Shown: positions 29,826 to 39,524 of the stretch, in pieces
Layout of the letters: every line of letters starts with the position of its first letter
Numbering within the stretch: the first letter of the stretch is position 1
Assembly: GCF_011250555.1 (NCBI RefSeq)
Contig: NZ_JAANMZ010000003.1
Location: forward strand, 1-64,000
DNA from: Bacillus sp. MM2020_4
Lineage (GTDB): Bacteria > Bacillota > Bacilli > Bacillales > Cytobacillaceae
DNA: 64,000 nucleotides
Direction: 5' to 3'
Position numbers and translations under genes: made by a program
The notes under the pieces: model-generated
The model's database searches: none
Told to the model about the DNA's origin: nothing
The model's input: the letters and a program-made list of their open reading frames with translations, nothing else

Positions 29826-31412
29826 TTATGCGACAGGGCCGCCTTTTTGCTCAATTTCAGCAGATACATCGGTAAACTTCTTAAAGTTTTCACGGAACTT
29901 ACCGGCAAGTTCCTTCGCCTTCACTTCATACGCTTGTGAATCTGCCCATGTTTTATTTGGCTGCAAGACCTCATCAGGAACACCGGCAATATGCAGCGGA
30001 ATATTTAAACCGAAAATTTCATCTTTGACTAGTTCCACATGGTTTAGTTCGCCTTCCAGTGCTGCTTGAACCATGGCTCTTGTGTAGGAAAGTTTCATTC
30101 GGCTGCCAACACCGTATTCGCCGCCAGTCCAGCCTGTGTTCACTAAAAAGACATTCGCATTGTGTTCTAGTATTTTTTCCCCAAGCATCTCCGCGTAACG
30201 TGTGGCAGGAAGCGGCAAGAACGGTGCACCAAAGCAGGTAGAAAAGGTTGCTTCCGGTGCTGTTACACCGCGCTCAGTTCCTGCAAGCTTTGATGTGTAA
30301 CCGCTTAAGAAATGGTACATGGCTTGTTCTTTCGTTAATTTGGAAATGGGGGGCAGTACGCCGAAGGCATCTGCTGTTAAAAACACGATTGTATTTGGAT
30401 GACCGGCAATGCTTGGTTGAATAATATTATCAATCGCTTCGATTGGATACGCCGCACGTGTATTCTCAGTCAAAGTTCCGTCATCATAATCCGGAATTCG
30501 CGATTCTTGATTCATGACGACATTTTCAAGGACTGTTCCAAAGCGGATAGCATCAAAAATTTGCGGCTCCTTTTCACGAGAGAGATTAATGCATTTCGCA
30601 TAGCAGCCTCCCTCAACATTAAAGACGCCATTAGAGGACCAGCCATGTTCATCGTCGCCGATCAACCTGCGATTAGGATCTGCTGATAAAGTCGTTTTCC
30701 CTGTACCGGATAAACCGAAGAATAAAGCAACATCCCCTTCGGAACCGACATTCGCCGAACAATGCATCGATAAAATATTATTCTCCGGCAACAGATAATT
30801 CATGACAGAAAAAATGGATTTTTTCATTTCACCGGCATACTCAGTACCGCCGATTAAGACAATTCTTTGTTCAAATGATATAATAATAAAGGTTTCCGAG
30901 TTCGTGCCATCTATCGCCGGATTAGCCTTGAAATTTGGGGCAGTAATCACCGTAAATCCAGTATCATCTGCCAATAAATCATCTTCAGACGGGCGAATGA
31001 ACAATTGCTGCGCAAATAAATTATGCCATGCAAACTCATTGACAACCTGAATGGGTAAGCGGGACTTTTTATCCGCTCCGGCAAACCCTTTGAAAACAAA
31101 AATTTCATCTTGTTGCTTTAAGTATTCTAGAACTTTATGATAGAGGTTAGTGAAAACGGATTCAGAAATGGGTTGATTCGTCGGTCCCCAAGCGATTTTA
31201 TCCTTCGAGGTCTCTTCCATTACAATAAATTTATCCTGTGGCGAACGACCTGTGTATTTTCCGGTTGCGACACTTACTGCACCTGTCGAGGTTAACTTTC
31301 CTTCTTTACGGCTTAAGATTTTTTCGACTAATTGGGGTACAGACAATTGTAATTGTACATGTCTTCCTTGTAATAGTTGTTTTAATTCATTCGGAATATG
31401 AACAGAATTCAT
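29826..31412 (-). CDS. pckA: Phosphoenolpyruvate carboxykinase (ATP) PckA
   Basis: Makes phosphoenolpyruvate from oxaloacetate and ATP, the entry to gluconeogenesis. The 528-aa protein has [12 protein letters not shown] near residue 50, the kinase loop [23 protein letters not shown] and the metal/substrate segment around HCSANVG. AAAGGATGG precedes the ATG. It is divergent from metK, as in B. subtilis. A CcpN-like operator overlaps its -10, which fits glycolytic repression. Confidence 0.97.
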   Translation of the reverse strand: MNSVHIPNELKQLLQGRHVQLQLSVPQLVEKILSRKEGKLTSTGAVSVATGKYTGRSPQDKFIVMEETSKDKIAWGPTNQPISESVFTNLYHKVLEYLKQQDEIFVFKGFAGADKKSRLPIQVVNEFAWHNLFAQQLFIRPSEDDLLADDTGFTVITAPNFKANPAIDGTNSETFIIISFEQRIVLIGGTEYAGEMKKSIFSVMNYLLPENNILSMHCSANVGSEGDVALFFGLSGTGKTTLSADPNRRLIGDDEHGWSSNGVFNVEGGCYAKCINLSREKEPQIFDAIRFGTVLENVVMNQESRIPDYDDGTLTENTRAAYPIEAIDNIIQPSIAGHPNTIVFLTADAFGVLPPISKLTKEQAMYHFLSGYTSKLAGTERGVTAPEATFSTCFGAPFLPLPATRYAEMLGEKILEHNANVFLVNTGWTGGEYGVGSRMKLSYTRAMVQAALEGELNHVELVKDEIFGLNIPLHIAGVPDEVLQPNKTWADSQAYEVKAKELAGKFRENFKKFTDVSAEIEQKGGPVA

Positions 31413-31463
31413 TTTATAGAAACCATCCTTTATTGTGATTTTATAATCTTAATAATTACAAAT

Positions 31464-31474
31464 AGTATAACACA
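31464..31474 (-). promoter_or_regulatory. CcpN-like operator overlapping the pckA -10
   Basis: On the minus strand the site reads TGTGTTATACT. It fits the B. subtilis CcpN consensus TRTGHYATAYW at every position and contains the TATACT -10 hexamer. B. subtilis pckA is a known CcpN target. Confidence 0.5.
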
Positions 31475-31581
31475 TTGAGATTAATAGTCTATACTATTAC
31501 GTAAATTTAAGTTTGTTTTTATACATTTTTCAAAGAATTTTTAAACAGTCAAAACAATACAAGAAATTCTTGAAAAATTCA

Positions 31582-31611
31582 TTGACATTGCTCACCATTG
31601 TAGCGTAATAT
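31582..31611 (+). promoter_or_regulatory. metK promoter
   Basis: TTGACA, an 18-nt spacer, then TAATAT, about 20 nt upstream of the S-box P1 helix. Confidence 0.8.
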
Positions 31612-31629
31612 TCTGATTTGAACGGATAC

Positions 31630-31815
31630 TCTCTTATCCCGAGCTGGTGGAGGGACAGGCCCAATGAAACCCAGCAACCTGCAATATGGAAAGAATGACC
31701 ACGAAACAGGTCCTTTTCAGGATGCGAAGGTGCTAATCTGACGCAAGGCTCCTGCCTTGAACGATAAGAGTGAAAGGCCCGGAACAACCTTTCCTCATAA
31801 TGGTAAGGTTTTTTG
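31630..31815 (+). promoter_or_regulatory. SAM-I (S-box) riboswitch with terminator
   Basis: P1 is CTCTTATC (31631-31638) paired with GATAAGAG (31763-31770). The conserved S-box segments GAGCTGGTGGAGGGA, CCAATGAAACCCAGCAACC and GGTGCTAA...TCTGACGC lie between them. An expression platform with stem AACCTTTCC/GGTAAGGTT and a T6 run ends at 31815. S-adenosylmethionine binding would favour termination before metK. Confidence 0.97.
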
Positions 31816-31970
31816 TTTTGTATAAGTCCTTTTATAAAAATAGTCTCTAATAAAAATCCTTTGTTTATTTCATACTAAGGGAATGAGTACCGTATCAATT
31901 CACGAGGTCCAAGAAGTATTCCTGTAACCTTCATAAAACCTCGATGACTCATAATATAGGAGGAATTCAG
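31816..31970 (+). promoter_or_regulatory. Structured second part of the metK leader
   Basis: Between the S-box terminator and the metK start lie 155 nt. Two helices can form: outer ATGAGT (31883-31888) with ACTCAT (31947-31952), and inner CGAGGT (31903-31908) with ACCTCG (31938-31943). The outer helix ends 5 nt before the AGGAGG site. No function is assigned. Confidence 0.45.
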
Positions 31971-33170
31971 ATGTCAAGAAACGTGCGTTTGTTCACGTCT
32001 GAATCAGTAACTGAAGGTCATCCGGATAAGATCTGTGACCAAATTTCTGATTCCATTTTAGATGCTATTTTAGCGAAGGATGCTAATGCCCGCGTCGCTG
32101 CTGAAACTTCCGTAACAACTGGATTAGTGCTAGTTGCCGGTGAAATCACGACTTCTACTTATGTAGATATTCCAAAAATTGTTCGTGAAACCGTAAAAGG
32201 TATTGGCTACGATCGTGCTAAATATGGCTTCGATTCGGAAACTTGTGCCGTTTTAACTTCCATTGGTGAACAAAGTCCTGACATTGCCATGGGTGTTGAT
32301 CAGGCCCTTGAAGCGCGTGAAGGGTTAATGTCCGATGAAGAAATCGAAGCAATTGGAGCTGGCGACCAAGGATTAATGTTTGGTTTTGCTTGTAATGAAA
32401 CAAATGAGCTAATGCCTCTTCCGATTTCTCTAGCACACAAGCTTGCACGCAAATTAACAGAGGTGCGTAAAGATAAGGTTCTTGAGTACCTTCGTCCAGA
32501 TGGAAAAACGCAAGTAACGGTTGAGTATGATGAAAATGACAAACCGGTTCGTATTGATACCATTGTTATCTCCACGCAACATAACCCGGAAGTTACGCTT
32601 GAGCAAATTCAGCGGAACTTGAAGGAATATGTTATCAATCCAGTTGTTCCAAAAGAACTGATTGATGAAAATACAAAGTATTTCATCAATCCAACAGGCC
32701 GTTTCGTTATTGGCGGACCACAAGGTGATGCCGGCTTAACAGGACGTAAAATTATTGTTGATACGTACGGCGGCTATGCTCGTCATGGCGGCGGTGCCTT
32801 CTCTGGTAAGGATCCAACAAAGGTTGACCGTTCAGCTGCCTATGCAGCACGTTATGTAGCTAAAAACATCGTAGCGGCGGGCCTTGCTGACAAAGTAGAA
32901 GTTCAGCTTGCCTATGCCATTGGTGTTGCTAGACCCGTTTCAATTGCTGTCGATACATTTGGTACAGGTAAAGTAAGCGAAGAGATCCTTGTTGATCTTG
33001 TAAGTGAGAACTTTGATCTTCGTCCGGCAGGAATCATTAAGATGCTTGACCTTCGCCGCCCAATTTACAAGCAAACAGCTGCATACGGCCATTTTGGACG
33101 TACAGATGTTGATCTTCCATGGGAGCGTACAGATAAAGCCGAAGCCTTACGCGGACAAGCTAATCTATAA
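31971..33170 (+). CDS. metK: S-adenosylmethionine synthetase MetK
   Basis: Makes S-adenosylmethionine from methionine and ATP. The 399-aa protein has [12 protein letters not shown] near the N terminus, [12 protein letters not shown], the P-loop-like [21 protein letters not shown] and the lysine-containing [19 protein letters not shown]. The start MSRNVRLF follows TAGGAGG; nine more in-frame codons upstream lack a site. It is controlled by the S-box in its leader. It feeds LuxS recycling and SpeD elsewhere in the window. Confidence 0.97.
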   Translation: MSRNVRLFTSESVTEGHPDKICDQISDSILDAILAKDANARVAAETSVTTGLVLVAGEITTSTYVDIPKIVRETVKGIGYDRAKYGFDSETCAVLTSIGEQSPDIAMGVDQALEAREGLMSDEEIEAIGAGDQGLMFGFACNETNELMPLPISLAHKLARKLTEVRKDKVLEYLRPDGKTQVTVEYDENDKPVRIDTIVISTQHNPEVTLEQIQRNLKEYVINPVVPKELIDENTKYFINPTGRFVIGGPQGDAGLTGRKIIVDTYGGYARHGGGAFSGKDPTKVDRSAAYAARYVAKNIVAAGLADKVEVQLAYAIGVARPVSIAVDTFGTGKVSEEILVDLVSENFDLRPAGIIKMLDLRRPIYKQTAAYGHFGRTDVDLPWERTDKAEALRGQANL

Positions 33171-33176
33171 TAGAAT

Positions 33177-33214
33177 GGGGAGTTGCATTTTTAAATGTAA
33201 CTCCCGTTTTTATT
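33177..33214 (+). terminator. metK terminator
   Basis: Stem GGGAGTTGCATTT/AAATGTAACTCCC followed by GTTTTTATTTTT. Confidence 0.9.
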
Positions 33215-33399
33215 TTTCGTCTAAATTCCTGTACAGTAATCCCAACGATTGGAATACCATGTTTAAGTAGGTCTATAGATGTGAAAAATGAAGGTATACT
33301 ATTTTTCCTTCTGTTCACAGTGCCATTTTTCTAAAAAAAGTGGTAGTATTAGAGGGATGTTTTTAGAGGATATTTTAAATGGAGTAGGTGAGGTACATA

Positions 33400-35295
33400 A
33401 TGTGTGGTTTTATTGGTTGTGTACACGACAAAACACAAAATTATAGTGAAGAACAAACACAACAATTTAAAAATATGAATGATATCATTACCCATCGCGG
33501 ACCAGATGATGATGGGTTTTATTATGATGACCATATCCAATTTGGCTTCCGTCGCTTGAGTATTATTGATATTGAGAGCGGCCATCAGCCTCTTACGTAT
33601 GAAAATGAGCGGTATTGGATTATTTTTAATGGTGAGATTTATAATTATGTTGAGCTTCGAGATGAGCTGCTTAAGGAAGGCTTATCTTTTTCGACAAGTT
33701 CCGATACAGAAGTTATTATTGCCCTTTACAGCCATTTAAAAGAAAAGGCTGTTGAAAAACTGCGCGGGATGTTTGCGTTTGTGATTTGGGATAAACAAGA
33801 GCAGACACTTTACGGGGCGCGTGATCCGTTTGGAATTAAACCGTTCTTCTATATGGAAGACGGGGAAAGAACATTCTTTGGTTCTGAGAAAAAGAGTATT
33901 CTGATGGCATTAGAAAATGATGTCCTTAATTATGATTCCTTGCAACACTATTTGACCTATCAATTTGTTCCTGAGCCAAATACCTTGTCTGAAGGGATTT
34001 ATAAGCTTGAGCCAGGTCATTATTTTACCAAAAAAATTGGCGCCAAGATGGACATCAAAAGATATTGGAAGGCACAGTTTAAGCCAGTACAAAAATCAGA
34101 AGATGATTTCGTTAAAGAAATTCGTGAAGTGTTAATTGATTCAGTTGAAAAGCATATGCGCAGCGATGTACCTGTTGGGTCGTTCCTTTCCGGGGGGATT
34201 GATTCCTCCATTATTGCCTCTATTGCCAAACAATTTCACCCTGCCATAAAAACGTTCTCTGTTGGTTTTGAACACAATGGCTTCAGTGAAATTGATGTGG
34301 CCAAAGAAACGGCTGAAAAACTTGGTGTCGAAAACATCAGCTACGTGATTTCACCGGAAGAATATATGAATGAAGTTCCAAAAATCATGTGGCATATGGA
34401 CGACCCCCTTGCTGACCCGGCCTGCGTGCCGCTGTATTTCGTGGCTCGAGAGGCCCGTAAACATGTAACGGTTGTGCTTTCAGGTGAAGGTGCCGATGAG
34501 TTATTTGGCGGCTACAATATTTACCGTGAACCACAATCGCTAGAGGTGTTTAATAAAATCCCACGAGTAGGTAAAGTGCTATTAAAAAGGATTGCCAATA
34601 TGATGCCTGAAGGTATGAAAGGCAAAAGCTTTATTGAACGCGGTGTAACGCCAATGGAAGAACGGTATATCGGGAACGCGAAGATGTTCACAGAGGAAGA
34701 AAAACGTGATCTTTTAAATGTTTACCATGAGGGTTTAAATTACTTGGATATAACAAACCCGCTTTATCAAGAATCGAGGGGCTATGACCCGGTTGATCGG
34801 ATGCAATATATTGATATCCATACGTGGATGCGCGGGGATATCTTACTGAAGGCCGATAGAGTGACAATGGCCCATTCGCTTGAGCTACGGGTGCCATTCC
34901 TTGATAAGGCCGTGTTTGAGATCGCATCGAAAATCCCGACGAGCTTGAAAACAGCAAATGGCACCACCAAGTATATTTTGCGTAAAGCAGCAGAAGGAAT
35001 TGTACCGGCACATGTGCTTGATCGAAAGAAACTTGGTTTCCCAGTGCCAATCCGCCACTGGTTAAAAAATGAAATGAATGAATGGGCAAAAAAAATTATC
35101 CGTGAAAGCAATACAGATCATTTACTAAATAAAACATATGTGTTGCAATTGCTTGAGGATCATTGCCAGGGTAAAGCCGACAATAGTCGGAAGATCTGGA
35201 CGGTTCTGATGTTCATGGTTTGGCATCAAGTATATGTGGAGAATGTTTACTCATTCCAACGTGATTCTGCCTTACAAAAAGAATTACAATATTAA
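33400..35295 (+). CDS. asnB: Asparagine synthetase (glutamine-hydrolysing) AsnB
   Basis: Amidates aspartate with glutamine nitrogen. The 631-aa protein has the N-terminal class II glutaminase domain with nucleophile Cys2 (MCGFIGC), and THRGPDD and GEIYNY in the glutamine pocket. The C-terminal synthetase domain has the PPi loop SGGIDSS near residue 265 and the SGEGADELFGGY segment. Four in-frame codons precede the chosen ATG, but Cys must follow the initiator. It is downstream of metK as in B. subtilis. Confidence 0.96.
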   Translation: MCGFIGCVHDKTQNYSEEQTQQFKNMNDIITHRGPDDDGFYYDDHIQFGFRRLSIIDIESGHQPLTYENERYWIIFNGEIYNYVELRDELLKEGLSFSTSSDTEVIIALYSHLKEKAVEKLRGMFAFVIWDKQEQTLYGARDPFGIKPFFYMEDGERTFFGSEKKSILMALENDVLNYDSLQHYLTYQFVPEPNTLSEGIYKLEPGHYFTKKIGAKMDIKRYWKAQFKPVQKSEDDFVKEIREVLIDSVEKHMRSDVPVGSFLSGGIDSSIIASIAKQFHPAIKTFSVGFEHNGFSEIDVAKETAEKLGVENISYVISPEEYMNEVPKIMWHMDDPLADPACVPLYFVAREARKHVTVVLSGEGADELFGGYNIYREPQSLEVFNKIPRVGKVLLKRIANMMPEGMKGKSFIERGVTPMEERYIGNAKMFTEEEKRDLLNVYHEGLNYLDITNPLYQESRGYDPVDRMQYIDIHTWMRGDILLKADRVTMAHSLELRVPFLDKAVFEIASKIPTSLKTANGTTKYILRKAAEGIVPAHVLDRKKLGFPVPIRHWLKNEMNEWAKKIIRESNTDHLLNKTYVLQLLEDHCQGKADNSRKIWTVLMFMVWHQVYVENVYSFQRDSALQKELQY

Positions 35296-35301
35296 ACAGA
35301 G

Positions 35302-35332
35302 GAAGCACCCATTTATAAAGTGGGTGCTTTTC
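35302..35332. terminator. asnB terminator
   Basis: Stem GAAGCACCCA/TGGGTGCTTTTC with a short T run; it can also serve the converging ytoA. Confidence 0.8.
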
Positions 35333-35338
35333 CAAATT

Positions 35339-35851
35339 TTAAGATTGTAAGGACTTATAATATTGACCCTTCTCCGCATATTCTGTATAAATGCGTTCCA
35401 TTTCTTTCTTATCCTCTGAAGTCAATTCTCTAATAACTTTTGCGGGTCTGCCAAATGCTAAAGTATTAGGAGGGATTTTTTTTCCTTGCGGTACAAGACT
35501 GCCTGCGCCAATAAAGGCTCCTTCACCGATTTCGGCATTATCAAGGATAATGGATCCCATTCCGATTAAGGCACGTTTTCTTATCATGCAGCTGTGCAGG
35601 ATCACTTGGTGGCCAATCGTGACTTCATCTTCTAAAATTAGCGGGTTATTAGGACTTTGGTGTAAGATAGAGTTATCTTGGATATTCACCTTATTGCCAA
35701 TCCTCGTTGGTGCAACGTCACCTCTTATACTTGAGTTAAACCAGACACTGGAATGTTCACCAATTTCAACATCACCAGTAATTGTTACATAATCAGCAAT
35801 AAAGGCAGTTTCAGCAATTAGCGGGTATTTATCTTTATAGGGATAGATCAT
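35339..35851 (-). CDS. ytoA: Gamma-carbonic anhydrase-like protein YtoA
   Basis: A 170-aa left-handed beta-helix protein of hexapeptide repeats. The three histidines that bind the metal in gamma carbonic anhydrases are present at positions 64, 81 and 86 (ILHQSP, GHQVILHSC). Whether it is an active anhydrase or an acyltransferase-like relative is open. AAAAGGAGCG precedes the ATG. A dispersed repeat lies just upstream of its start. Confidence 0.85.
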   Translation of the reverse strand: MIYPYKDKYPLIAETAFIADYVTITGDVEIGEHSSVWFNSSIRGDVAPTRIGNKVNIQDNSILHQSPNNPLILEDEVTIGHQVILHSCMIRKRALIGMGSIILDNAEIGEGAFIGAGSLVPQGKKIPPNTLAFGRPAKVIRELTSEDKKEMERIYTEYAEKGQYYKSLQS

Positions 35852-35869
35852 CAGGGTCGCTCCTTTTAG

Positions 35870-35998
35870 TATGTCTAGCTCCAGCGCCTAGCCCCTCGAG
35901 GTCATAAGCCACTTCTGAATTGAAGGCAAAGAACGCCATCTATTTAGAAGCGTCTTATGCTATGCCTGAGGCTGACCAAGGCGCTTGCGCTTTTCTTT
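35870..35998 (+). repeat. Dispersed Bacillaceae intergenic repeat, copy 2
   Basis: Begins TGTCTAGCTCCAGCGCC and ends GCTGACCAAGGCGCTTGCG then CTTTTCTTT. The termini match the copy at 10838-10990 almost exactly; the interior differs. The ends AGCGCC and GGCGCT pair. Confidence 0.8.
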
Positions 35999-36072
35999 AA
36001 TAAATCTATTTTACCGATGCTGAATGTGATTTTCAAAAAATTTACCTTATTTCATGTCTAGGGGGAAAAAAT

Positions 36073-36876
36073 ATGTGGAAGTGGGAAGCAGAAGGGGAAG
36101 CAAAGGCCGTGATTGTAATTGTTCATGGGGCAATGGAACATCATGGCAGATATGGCTGGCTGATTGAAATGTGGCGGTTATCCGGCTTTCATGTTATCAT
36201 GGCCGACCTTCCAGGGCAGGGGATGACAACACGGGCCAACCGCGGTCACATTGATTCTTTCGATGACTATACAATAGAGGTAAAGGATTGGGTTCAAGCC
36301 GCATACCGTTATGAACTGCCCGTGTTTTTACTAGGGCATAGTATGGGGGGCTTAATTTCTATCCGTTTGTTACAGGAAGAACGCTTAAATATTGCCGGTG
36401 TGATTCTTTCCTCCCCTTGTTTAGGACTCATTCATACACCGTCGAAATTTTTAGATATCATGTCACATTTTTTAAATGTGGTTTATCCTTCCCTCAGGAT
36501 CAATTCAGGATTAACCGTCCAAATGGCGACAAGAAACGAGGACGTAAGGGAAGCGGATTCCAACGATACACTTTACGTGACAAAGGTTTCTGTCAGATGG
36601 TATCGTGAATTGGCGGGTGCAATGAAGGAAGCATTCGTAAATCTTGAAAGAATGCAGGATATCCCCATGCTCGTGATGCAGGGCGGGGATGATAAAATTG
36701 TCAATAAAACGACGGTCAAGGAATGGTTTAATAACGTTCCATTATCCGAAAAAAGATTTAAAGAATGGCCGAAATGCTATCATGAAATCTTTAACGAGCC
36801 AGAGCGAGAAGAGGTTTTTGAATACGCAAAGGATTTCGTTACCAGTCAATTAAAAGCAATTGGCTATATCGTTTAG
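36073..36876 (+). CDS. ytpA: Alpha/beta hydrolase YtpA (lysophospholipase-like)
   Basis: A 267-aa monoglyceride-lipase/lysophospholipase-like hydrolase. Ser90 is in LGHSMGG, the acid in GGDDKIVN and the His in CYHEIFNEP. In B. subtilis ytpA is linked to bacilysocin formation from phosphatidylglycerol. AGGGGG precedes the ATG. It is followed by ytpB after 15 nt, as in B. subtilis. Confidence 0.88.
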   Translation: MWKWEAEGEAKAVIVIVHGAMEHHGRYGWLIEMWRLSGFHVIMADLPGQGMTTRANRGHIDSFDDYTIEVKDWVQAAYRYELPVFLLGHSMGGLISIRLLQEERLNIAGVILSSPCLGLIHTPSKFLDIMSHFLNVVYPSLRINSGLTVQMATRNEDVREADSNDTLYVTKVSVRWYRELAGAMKEAFVNLERMQDIPMLVMQGGDDKIVNKTTVKEWFNNVPLSEKRFKEWPKCYHEIFNEPEREEVFEYAKDFVTSQLKAIGYIV

Positions 36877-36891
36877 AAAGGTGTGTAATCC

Positions 36892-37974
36892 ATGAAGCCA
36901 ATCACCCTCATGTCAAGGGTCTATCGCAAAATACTTCCTGCAGTCCATCAAGAATTGGCTTATTGGAGAAGCCGTGCTGAAAAAATACCAAATCTGGAAT
37001 TAAGAAATCAAGCACTTGCCAGTATTGAGCACAAAACCTTCCACTGTGAGGGAGGGGCAATCCTTGCACTTACTGCAGGTGTGGATTATAAAAAGGCAGT
37101 TAAGTTTATCGTTGCCTACCAAACAATCAGCGATTATTTGGATAATCTTTGTGATCGGAGTACCTCACTTGATCCTGATGATTTCGCCGCTTTACACAAA
37201 TCGATGACAGATGCACTTGTCCTTCATGCGGATCAGAGAAATTACTACCGGCTTCGTACCGATCAGGATGACGCTGGTTATTTGCAGGATTTGTCTGAAA
37301 CCTGCCGTTCTGTTTTAAGAGAGATCAAGCATTATCCTCTCATTAAAGATTACCTGCTTGAATTATGCCAATACTATTGTGATTTACAAATCCATAAGCA
37401 TGTCGCGAAGGAGCAACGCGTGCCCCGTCTTGAAAAGTGGTTTCATCACTATCAGGAAGAGCTTCCTGAAATGGAATGGTATGAATTTTCGGCTTGCTCT
37501 GGTTCCACACTGGGGATTTTTTGTTTAATTTCCTATGCGATGCGCGATGATTTTCGGGCAAGTGATGCCGATAATATTCGTAAGGGATACTTCCCTTATA
37601 TTCAAGGATTACATATTCTTTTGGACTATTTTATCGATCAAGAAGAGGATATAGCAGGAGGCGACTTGAATTTCTGCTCTTTCTATAAAAGTGAAGAAAC
37701 CCTTTTTCAACGCTTAAAACACTTTTTGACGGAGGCAGATAAGCATACCGAATTCTTGCCGCATAAAAATTTCCATCAATTAATTAATCGCGGCCTGTTA
37801 GGGATTTACCTATCAGATGGGAAAGTTCGTAAACAGAAAAATGTTCGCCGGCTTGCTAGAGGCATTATTAAATCTGGCGGCTGGATTAGCTACTTCTTTT
37901 ATTTTAATGGACTGGCCTACCGTTCGTTTCAAAAATCTGTTCCAGCGTTTTTGACGAGAATATTAGCAAAATAA
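36892..37974 (+). CDS. ytpB: Tetraprenyl-beta-curcumene synthase YtpB
   Basis: A DUF2600-family terpene synthase (360 aa). In B. subtilis it converts tetraprenyl diphosphate to tetraprenyl-beta-curcumene in sesquarterpene synthesis. The family is helical and lacks the classic class I DDxxD arrangement; here an Asp cluster YQTISDYLDNLCDR (about residues 77-90) and LLDYFIDQEEDIAGGD near residue 245 are seen. AAAGGTG precedes the ATG. It probably shares the ytpA transcript. Confidence 0.9.
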   Translation: MKPITLMSRVYRKILPAVHQELAYWRSRAEKIPNLELRNQALASIEHKTFHCEGGAILALTAGVDYKKAVKFIVAYQTISDYLDNLCDRSTSLDPDDFAALHKSMTDALVLHADQRNYYRLRTDQDDAGYLQDLSETCRSVLREIKHYPLIKDYLLELCQYYCDLQIHKHVAKEQRVPRLEKWFHHYQEELPEMEWYEFSACSGSTLGIFCLISYAMRDDFRASDADNIRKGYFPYIQGLHILLDYFIDQEEDIAGGDLNFCSFYKSEETLFQRLKHFLTEADKHTEFLPHKNFHQLINRGLLGIYLSDGKVRKQKNVRRLARGIIKSGGWISYFFYFNGLAYRSFQKSVPAFLTRILAK

Positions 37975-37998
37975 AAAACCAGGCATGGCCTGGTTTTA
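37975..37998. terminator. Terminator between ytpB and mnmM
   Basis: Stem AAACCAGGC/GCCTGGTTT with an ATG loop, directly after the ytpB stop and overlapping the stop codon of the converging gene. Confidence 0.75.
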
Positions 37999-38568
37999 CC
38001 TTTTTTCAATCGCAACAATAAACGGCGGGGTGTTTTGTTGATTAATAAATTGATATTGCAGGACATGGGCTTTTTTTTGATCCAATTGTTGGCAATAGCG
38101 AAGAAGTAAGTCACGTTCGACCGCACCTTCCACATGGCCATGGTAAATCACAAGGACGATGATCCCCTCTGGAGTCATCATTTCCATTAATTGCTCGATG
38201 GCGGCAATTGTCGTTTCCGCACGAGTAACAATCGTTTTATCACTGCCAGGAAGATAGCCTAGATTAAAAATGGCTCCCCGAATTTTTCCATGATCATCGA
38301 TCGGAATCCTTTCCGAAAGCTGTTCATGACCTGCATGAAACAGGGTAACACCCTTTAAAAGACCATGCTCCGTTAAACGATCTCGTGTTGCCCCAATCGC
38401 TTCTTGCTGTACGTCAAATCCATAAACTTTTCCTGTTTCACCAACAAGTTCTGCTAAAAAAACAGTGTCATGTCCATTTCCGACAGTAGCATCAATTACT
38501 ACATCACCGGGAAGGACTGCTTTTTCGAGTAAACTCTTCGCAAATGGAAGGATCCGTTCCATTTTCAT
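37996..38568 (-). CDS. mnmM: tRNA wobble-uridine methyltransferase MnmM (YtqB)
   Basis: SAM-dependent methylase (190 aa) that turns 5-aminomethyl-2-thiouridine at tRNA position 34 into mnm5s2U, as shown for B. subtilis YtqB. Motif I is VIDATVGNGHDT (residues 24-35), the acidic strand-2 motif is YGFDVQ, and FNLGYLPGSDK is the family signature. Its ATG overlaps the mnmL stop in an ATGA junction, so the two are coupled. Confidence 0.88.
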   Translation of the reverse strand: MKMERILPFAKSLLEKAVLPGDVVIDATVGNGHDTVFLAELVGETGKVYGFDVQQEAIGATRDRLTEHGLLKGVTLFHAGHEQLSERIPIDDHGKIRGAIFNLGYLPGSDKTIVTRAETTIAAIEQLMEMMTPEGIIVLVIYHGHVEGAVERDLLLRYCQQLDQKKAHVLQYQFINQQNTPPFIVAIEKR

Positions 38569-39524
38569 TTGATCAAAGCCTTTTGATAAAATTTACCCTG
38601 CCAACTGTCCCGTCGCTTAAGTTCCGCATCAATGGCATTCAACACTTCCCACTTATTGACACTCCACATCGGACCAACCATCAAGTCAATCGGCCCATCA
38701 CCCGTAATGCGGTGAACAATCATTTCTGGTGGTAAAATCTCCAATTGGTCGCATACTAAGTTTACATAGTCCTCTTGTGTAAGAAATTCAAGCATGCCTT
38801 TTTCATATTGCTTGACCATCGGTGTGCCTTTTAAAAGATGCAGCAGGTGAATTTTAATTCCTTGCACATCCAATTTCGCCACTTCACGAGCTGTTTCCAT
38901 CATCATGTCATAGGATTCAAGTGGCAAACCATTAATGATATGGGAACAAATGCGAATCCCATGTTTTCGTAATTTATTGACTCCCTCAACATACGATTGA
39001 AAATCATGGGCACGATTGATCAATAGGGCGGTGCGTTCATGGACTGTCTGCAGCCCGAGTTCAACCCATAAATAGGTGCGTTTATTTAGCTCTGCTAAAT
39101 ATTCGACAACATCATCCGGAAGGCAATCGGGGCGAGTGGCAATCGATAATCCTACGACATCTTCCTGTTTTAGGACGGTTTCATATTTTTCACGAAGTAC
39201 ATCCACAGGTGCATGGGTATTGGTAAATGCCTGAAAGTAGGCCATATATTTGCCGTCTTTCCATTTTGTGTGCATCTTTTCTTTAATCTCATTGAATTGT
39301 GTTTCTAAGGTTTCCACCCGGTTTCCGGCAAAATCACCAGAACCTGCTGCACTACAAAACGTGCAACCGCCATGCGCGACTGTACCGTCTCGATTCGGAC
39401 AGTCAAAGCCGCCGTCAAGCGCTACTTTAAACACCTTATGGCCAAATTGCCCGCGAAGGTGATAATTCCATGTATGGTAGCGTTTATCATCTGATGCATA
39501 TTGGAAAGGTTTTGTCTGAAGCAT
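38565..39524 (-). CDS. mnmL: Radical SAM enzyme MnmL (YtqA)
   Basis: TIGR01212/YtqA-type radical SAM protein (319 aa) working before MnmM in the MnmC-independent route to mnm5s2U in Gram-positive bacteria. The cluster cysteines are Cys42, Cys54 and Cys57 in DCPNRDG and GGCTFC, the wide spacing characteristic of this subfamily rather than CX3CX2C. The start MLQTKPF follows AAGGAGG; an upstream ATG in frame overlaps that site. It shares an operon with mnmM. Confidence 0.88.
   Translation of the reverse strand: MLQTKPFQYASDDKRYHTWNYHLRGQFGHKVFKVALDGGFDCPNRDGTVAHGGCTFCSAAGSGDFAGNRVETLETQFNEIKEKMHTKWKDGKYMAYFQAFTNTHAPVDVLREKYETVLKQEDVVGLSIATRPDCLPDDVVEYLAELNKRTYLWVELGLQTVHERTALLINRAHDFQSYVEGVNKLRKHGIRICSHIINGLPLESYDMMMETAREVAKLDVQGIKIHLLHLLKGTPMVKQYEKGMLEFLTQEDYVNLVCDQLEILPPEMIVHRITGDGPIDLMVGPMWSVNKWEVLNAIDAELKRRDSWQGKFYQKALIK

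Noticed and set aside
31530..31787. 85-codon frame on the minus strand
   Set aside because: It is antisense to the S-box riboswitch and metK promoter and has no ribosome site.
34688..35111. Two long minus-strand frames (133 and 109 codons) in asnB
   Set aside because: They are antisense shadows of the well-conserved synthetase domain.
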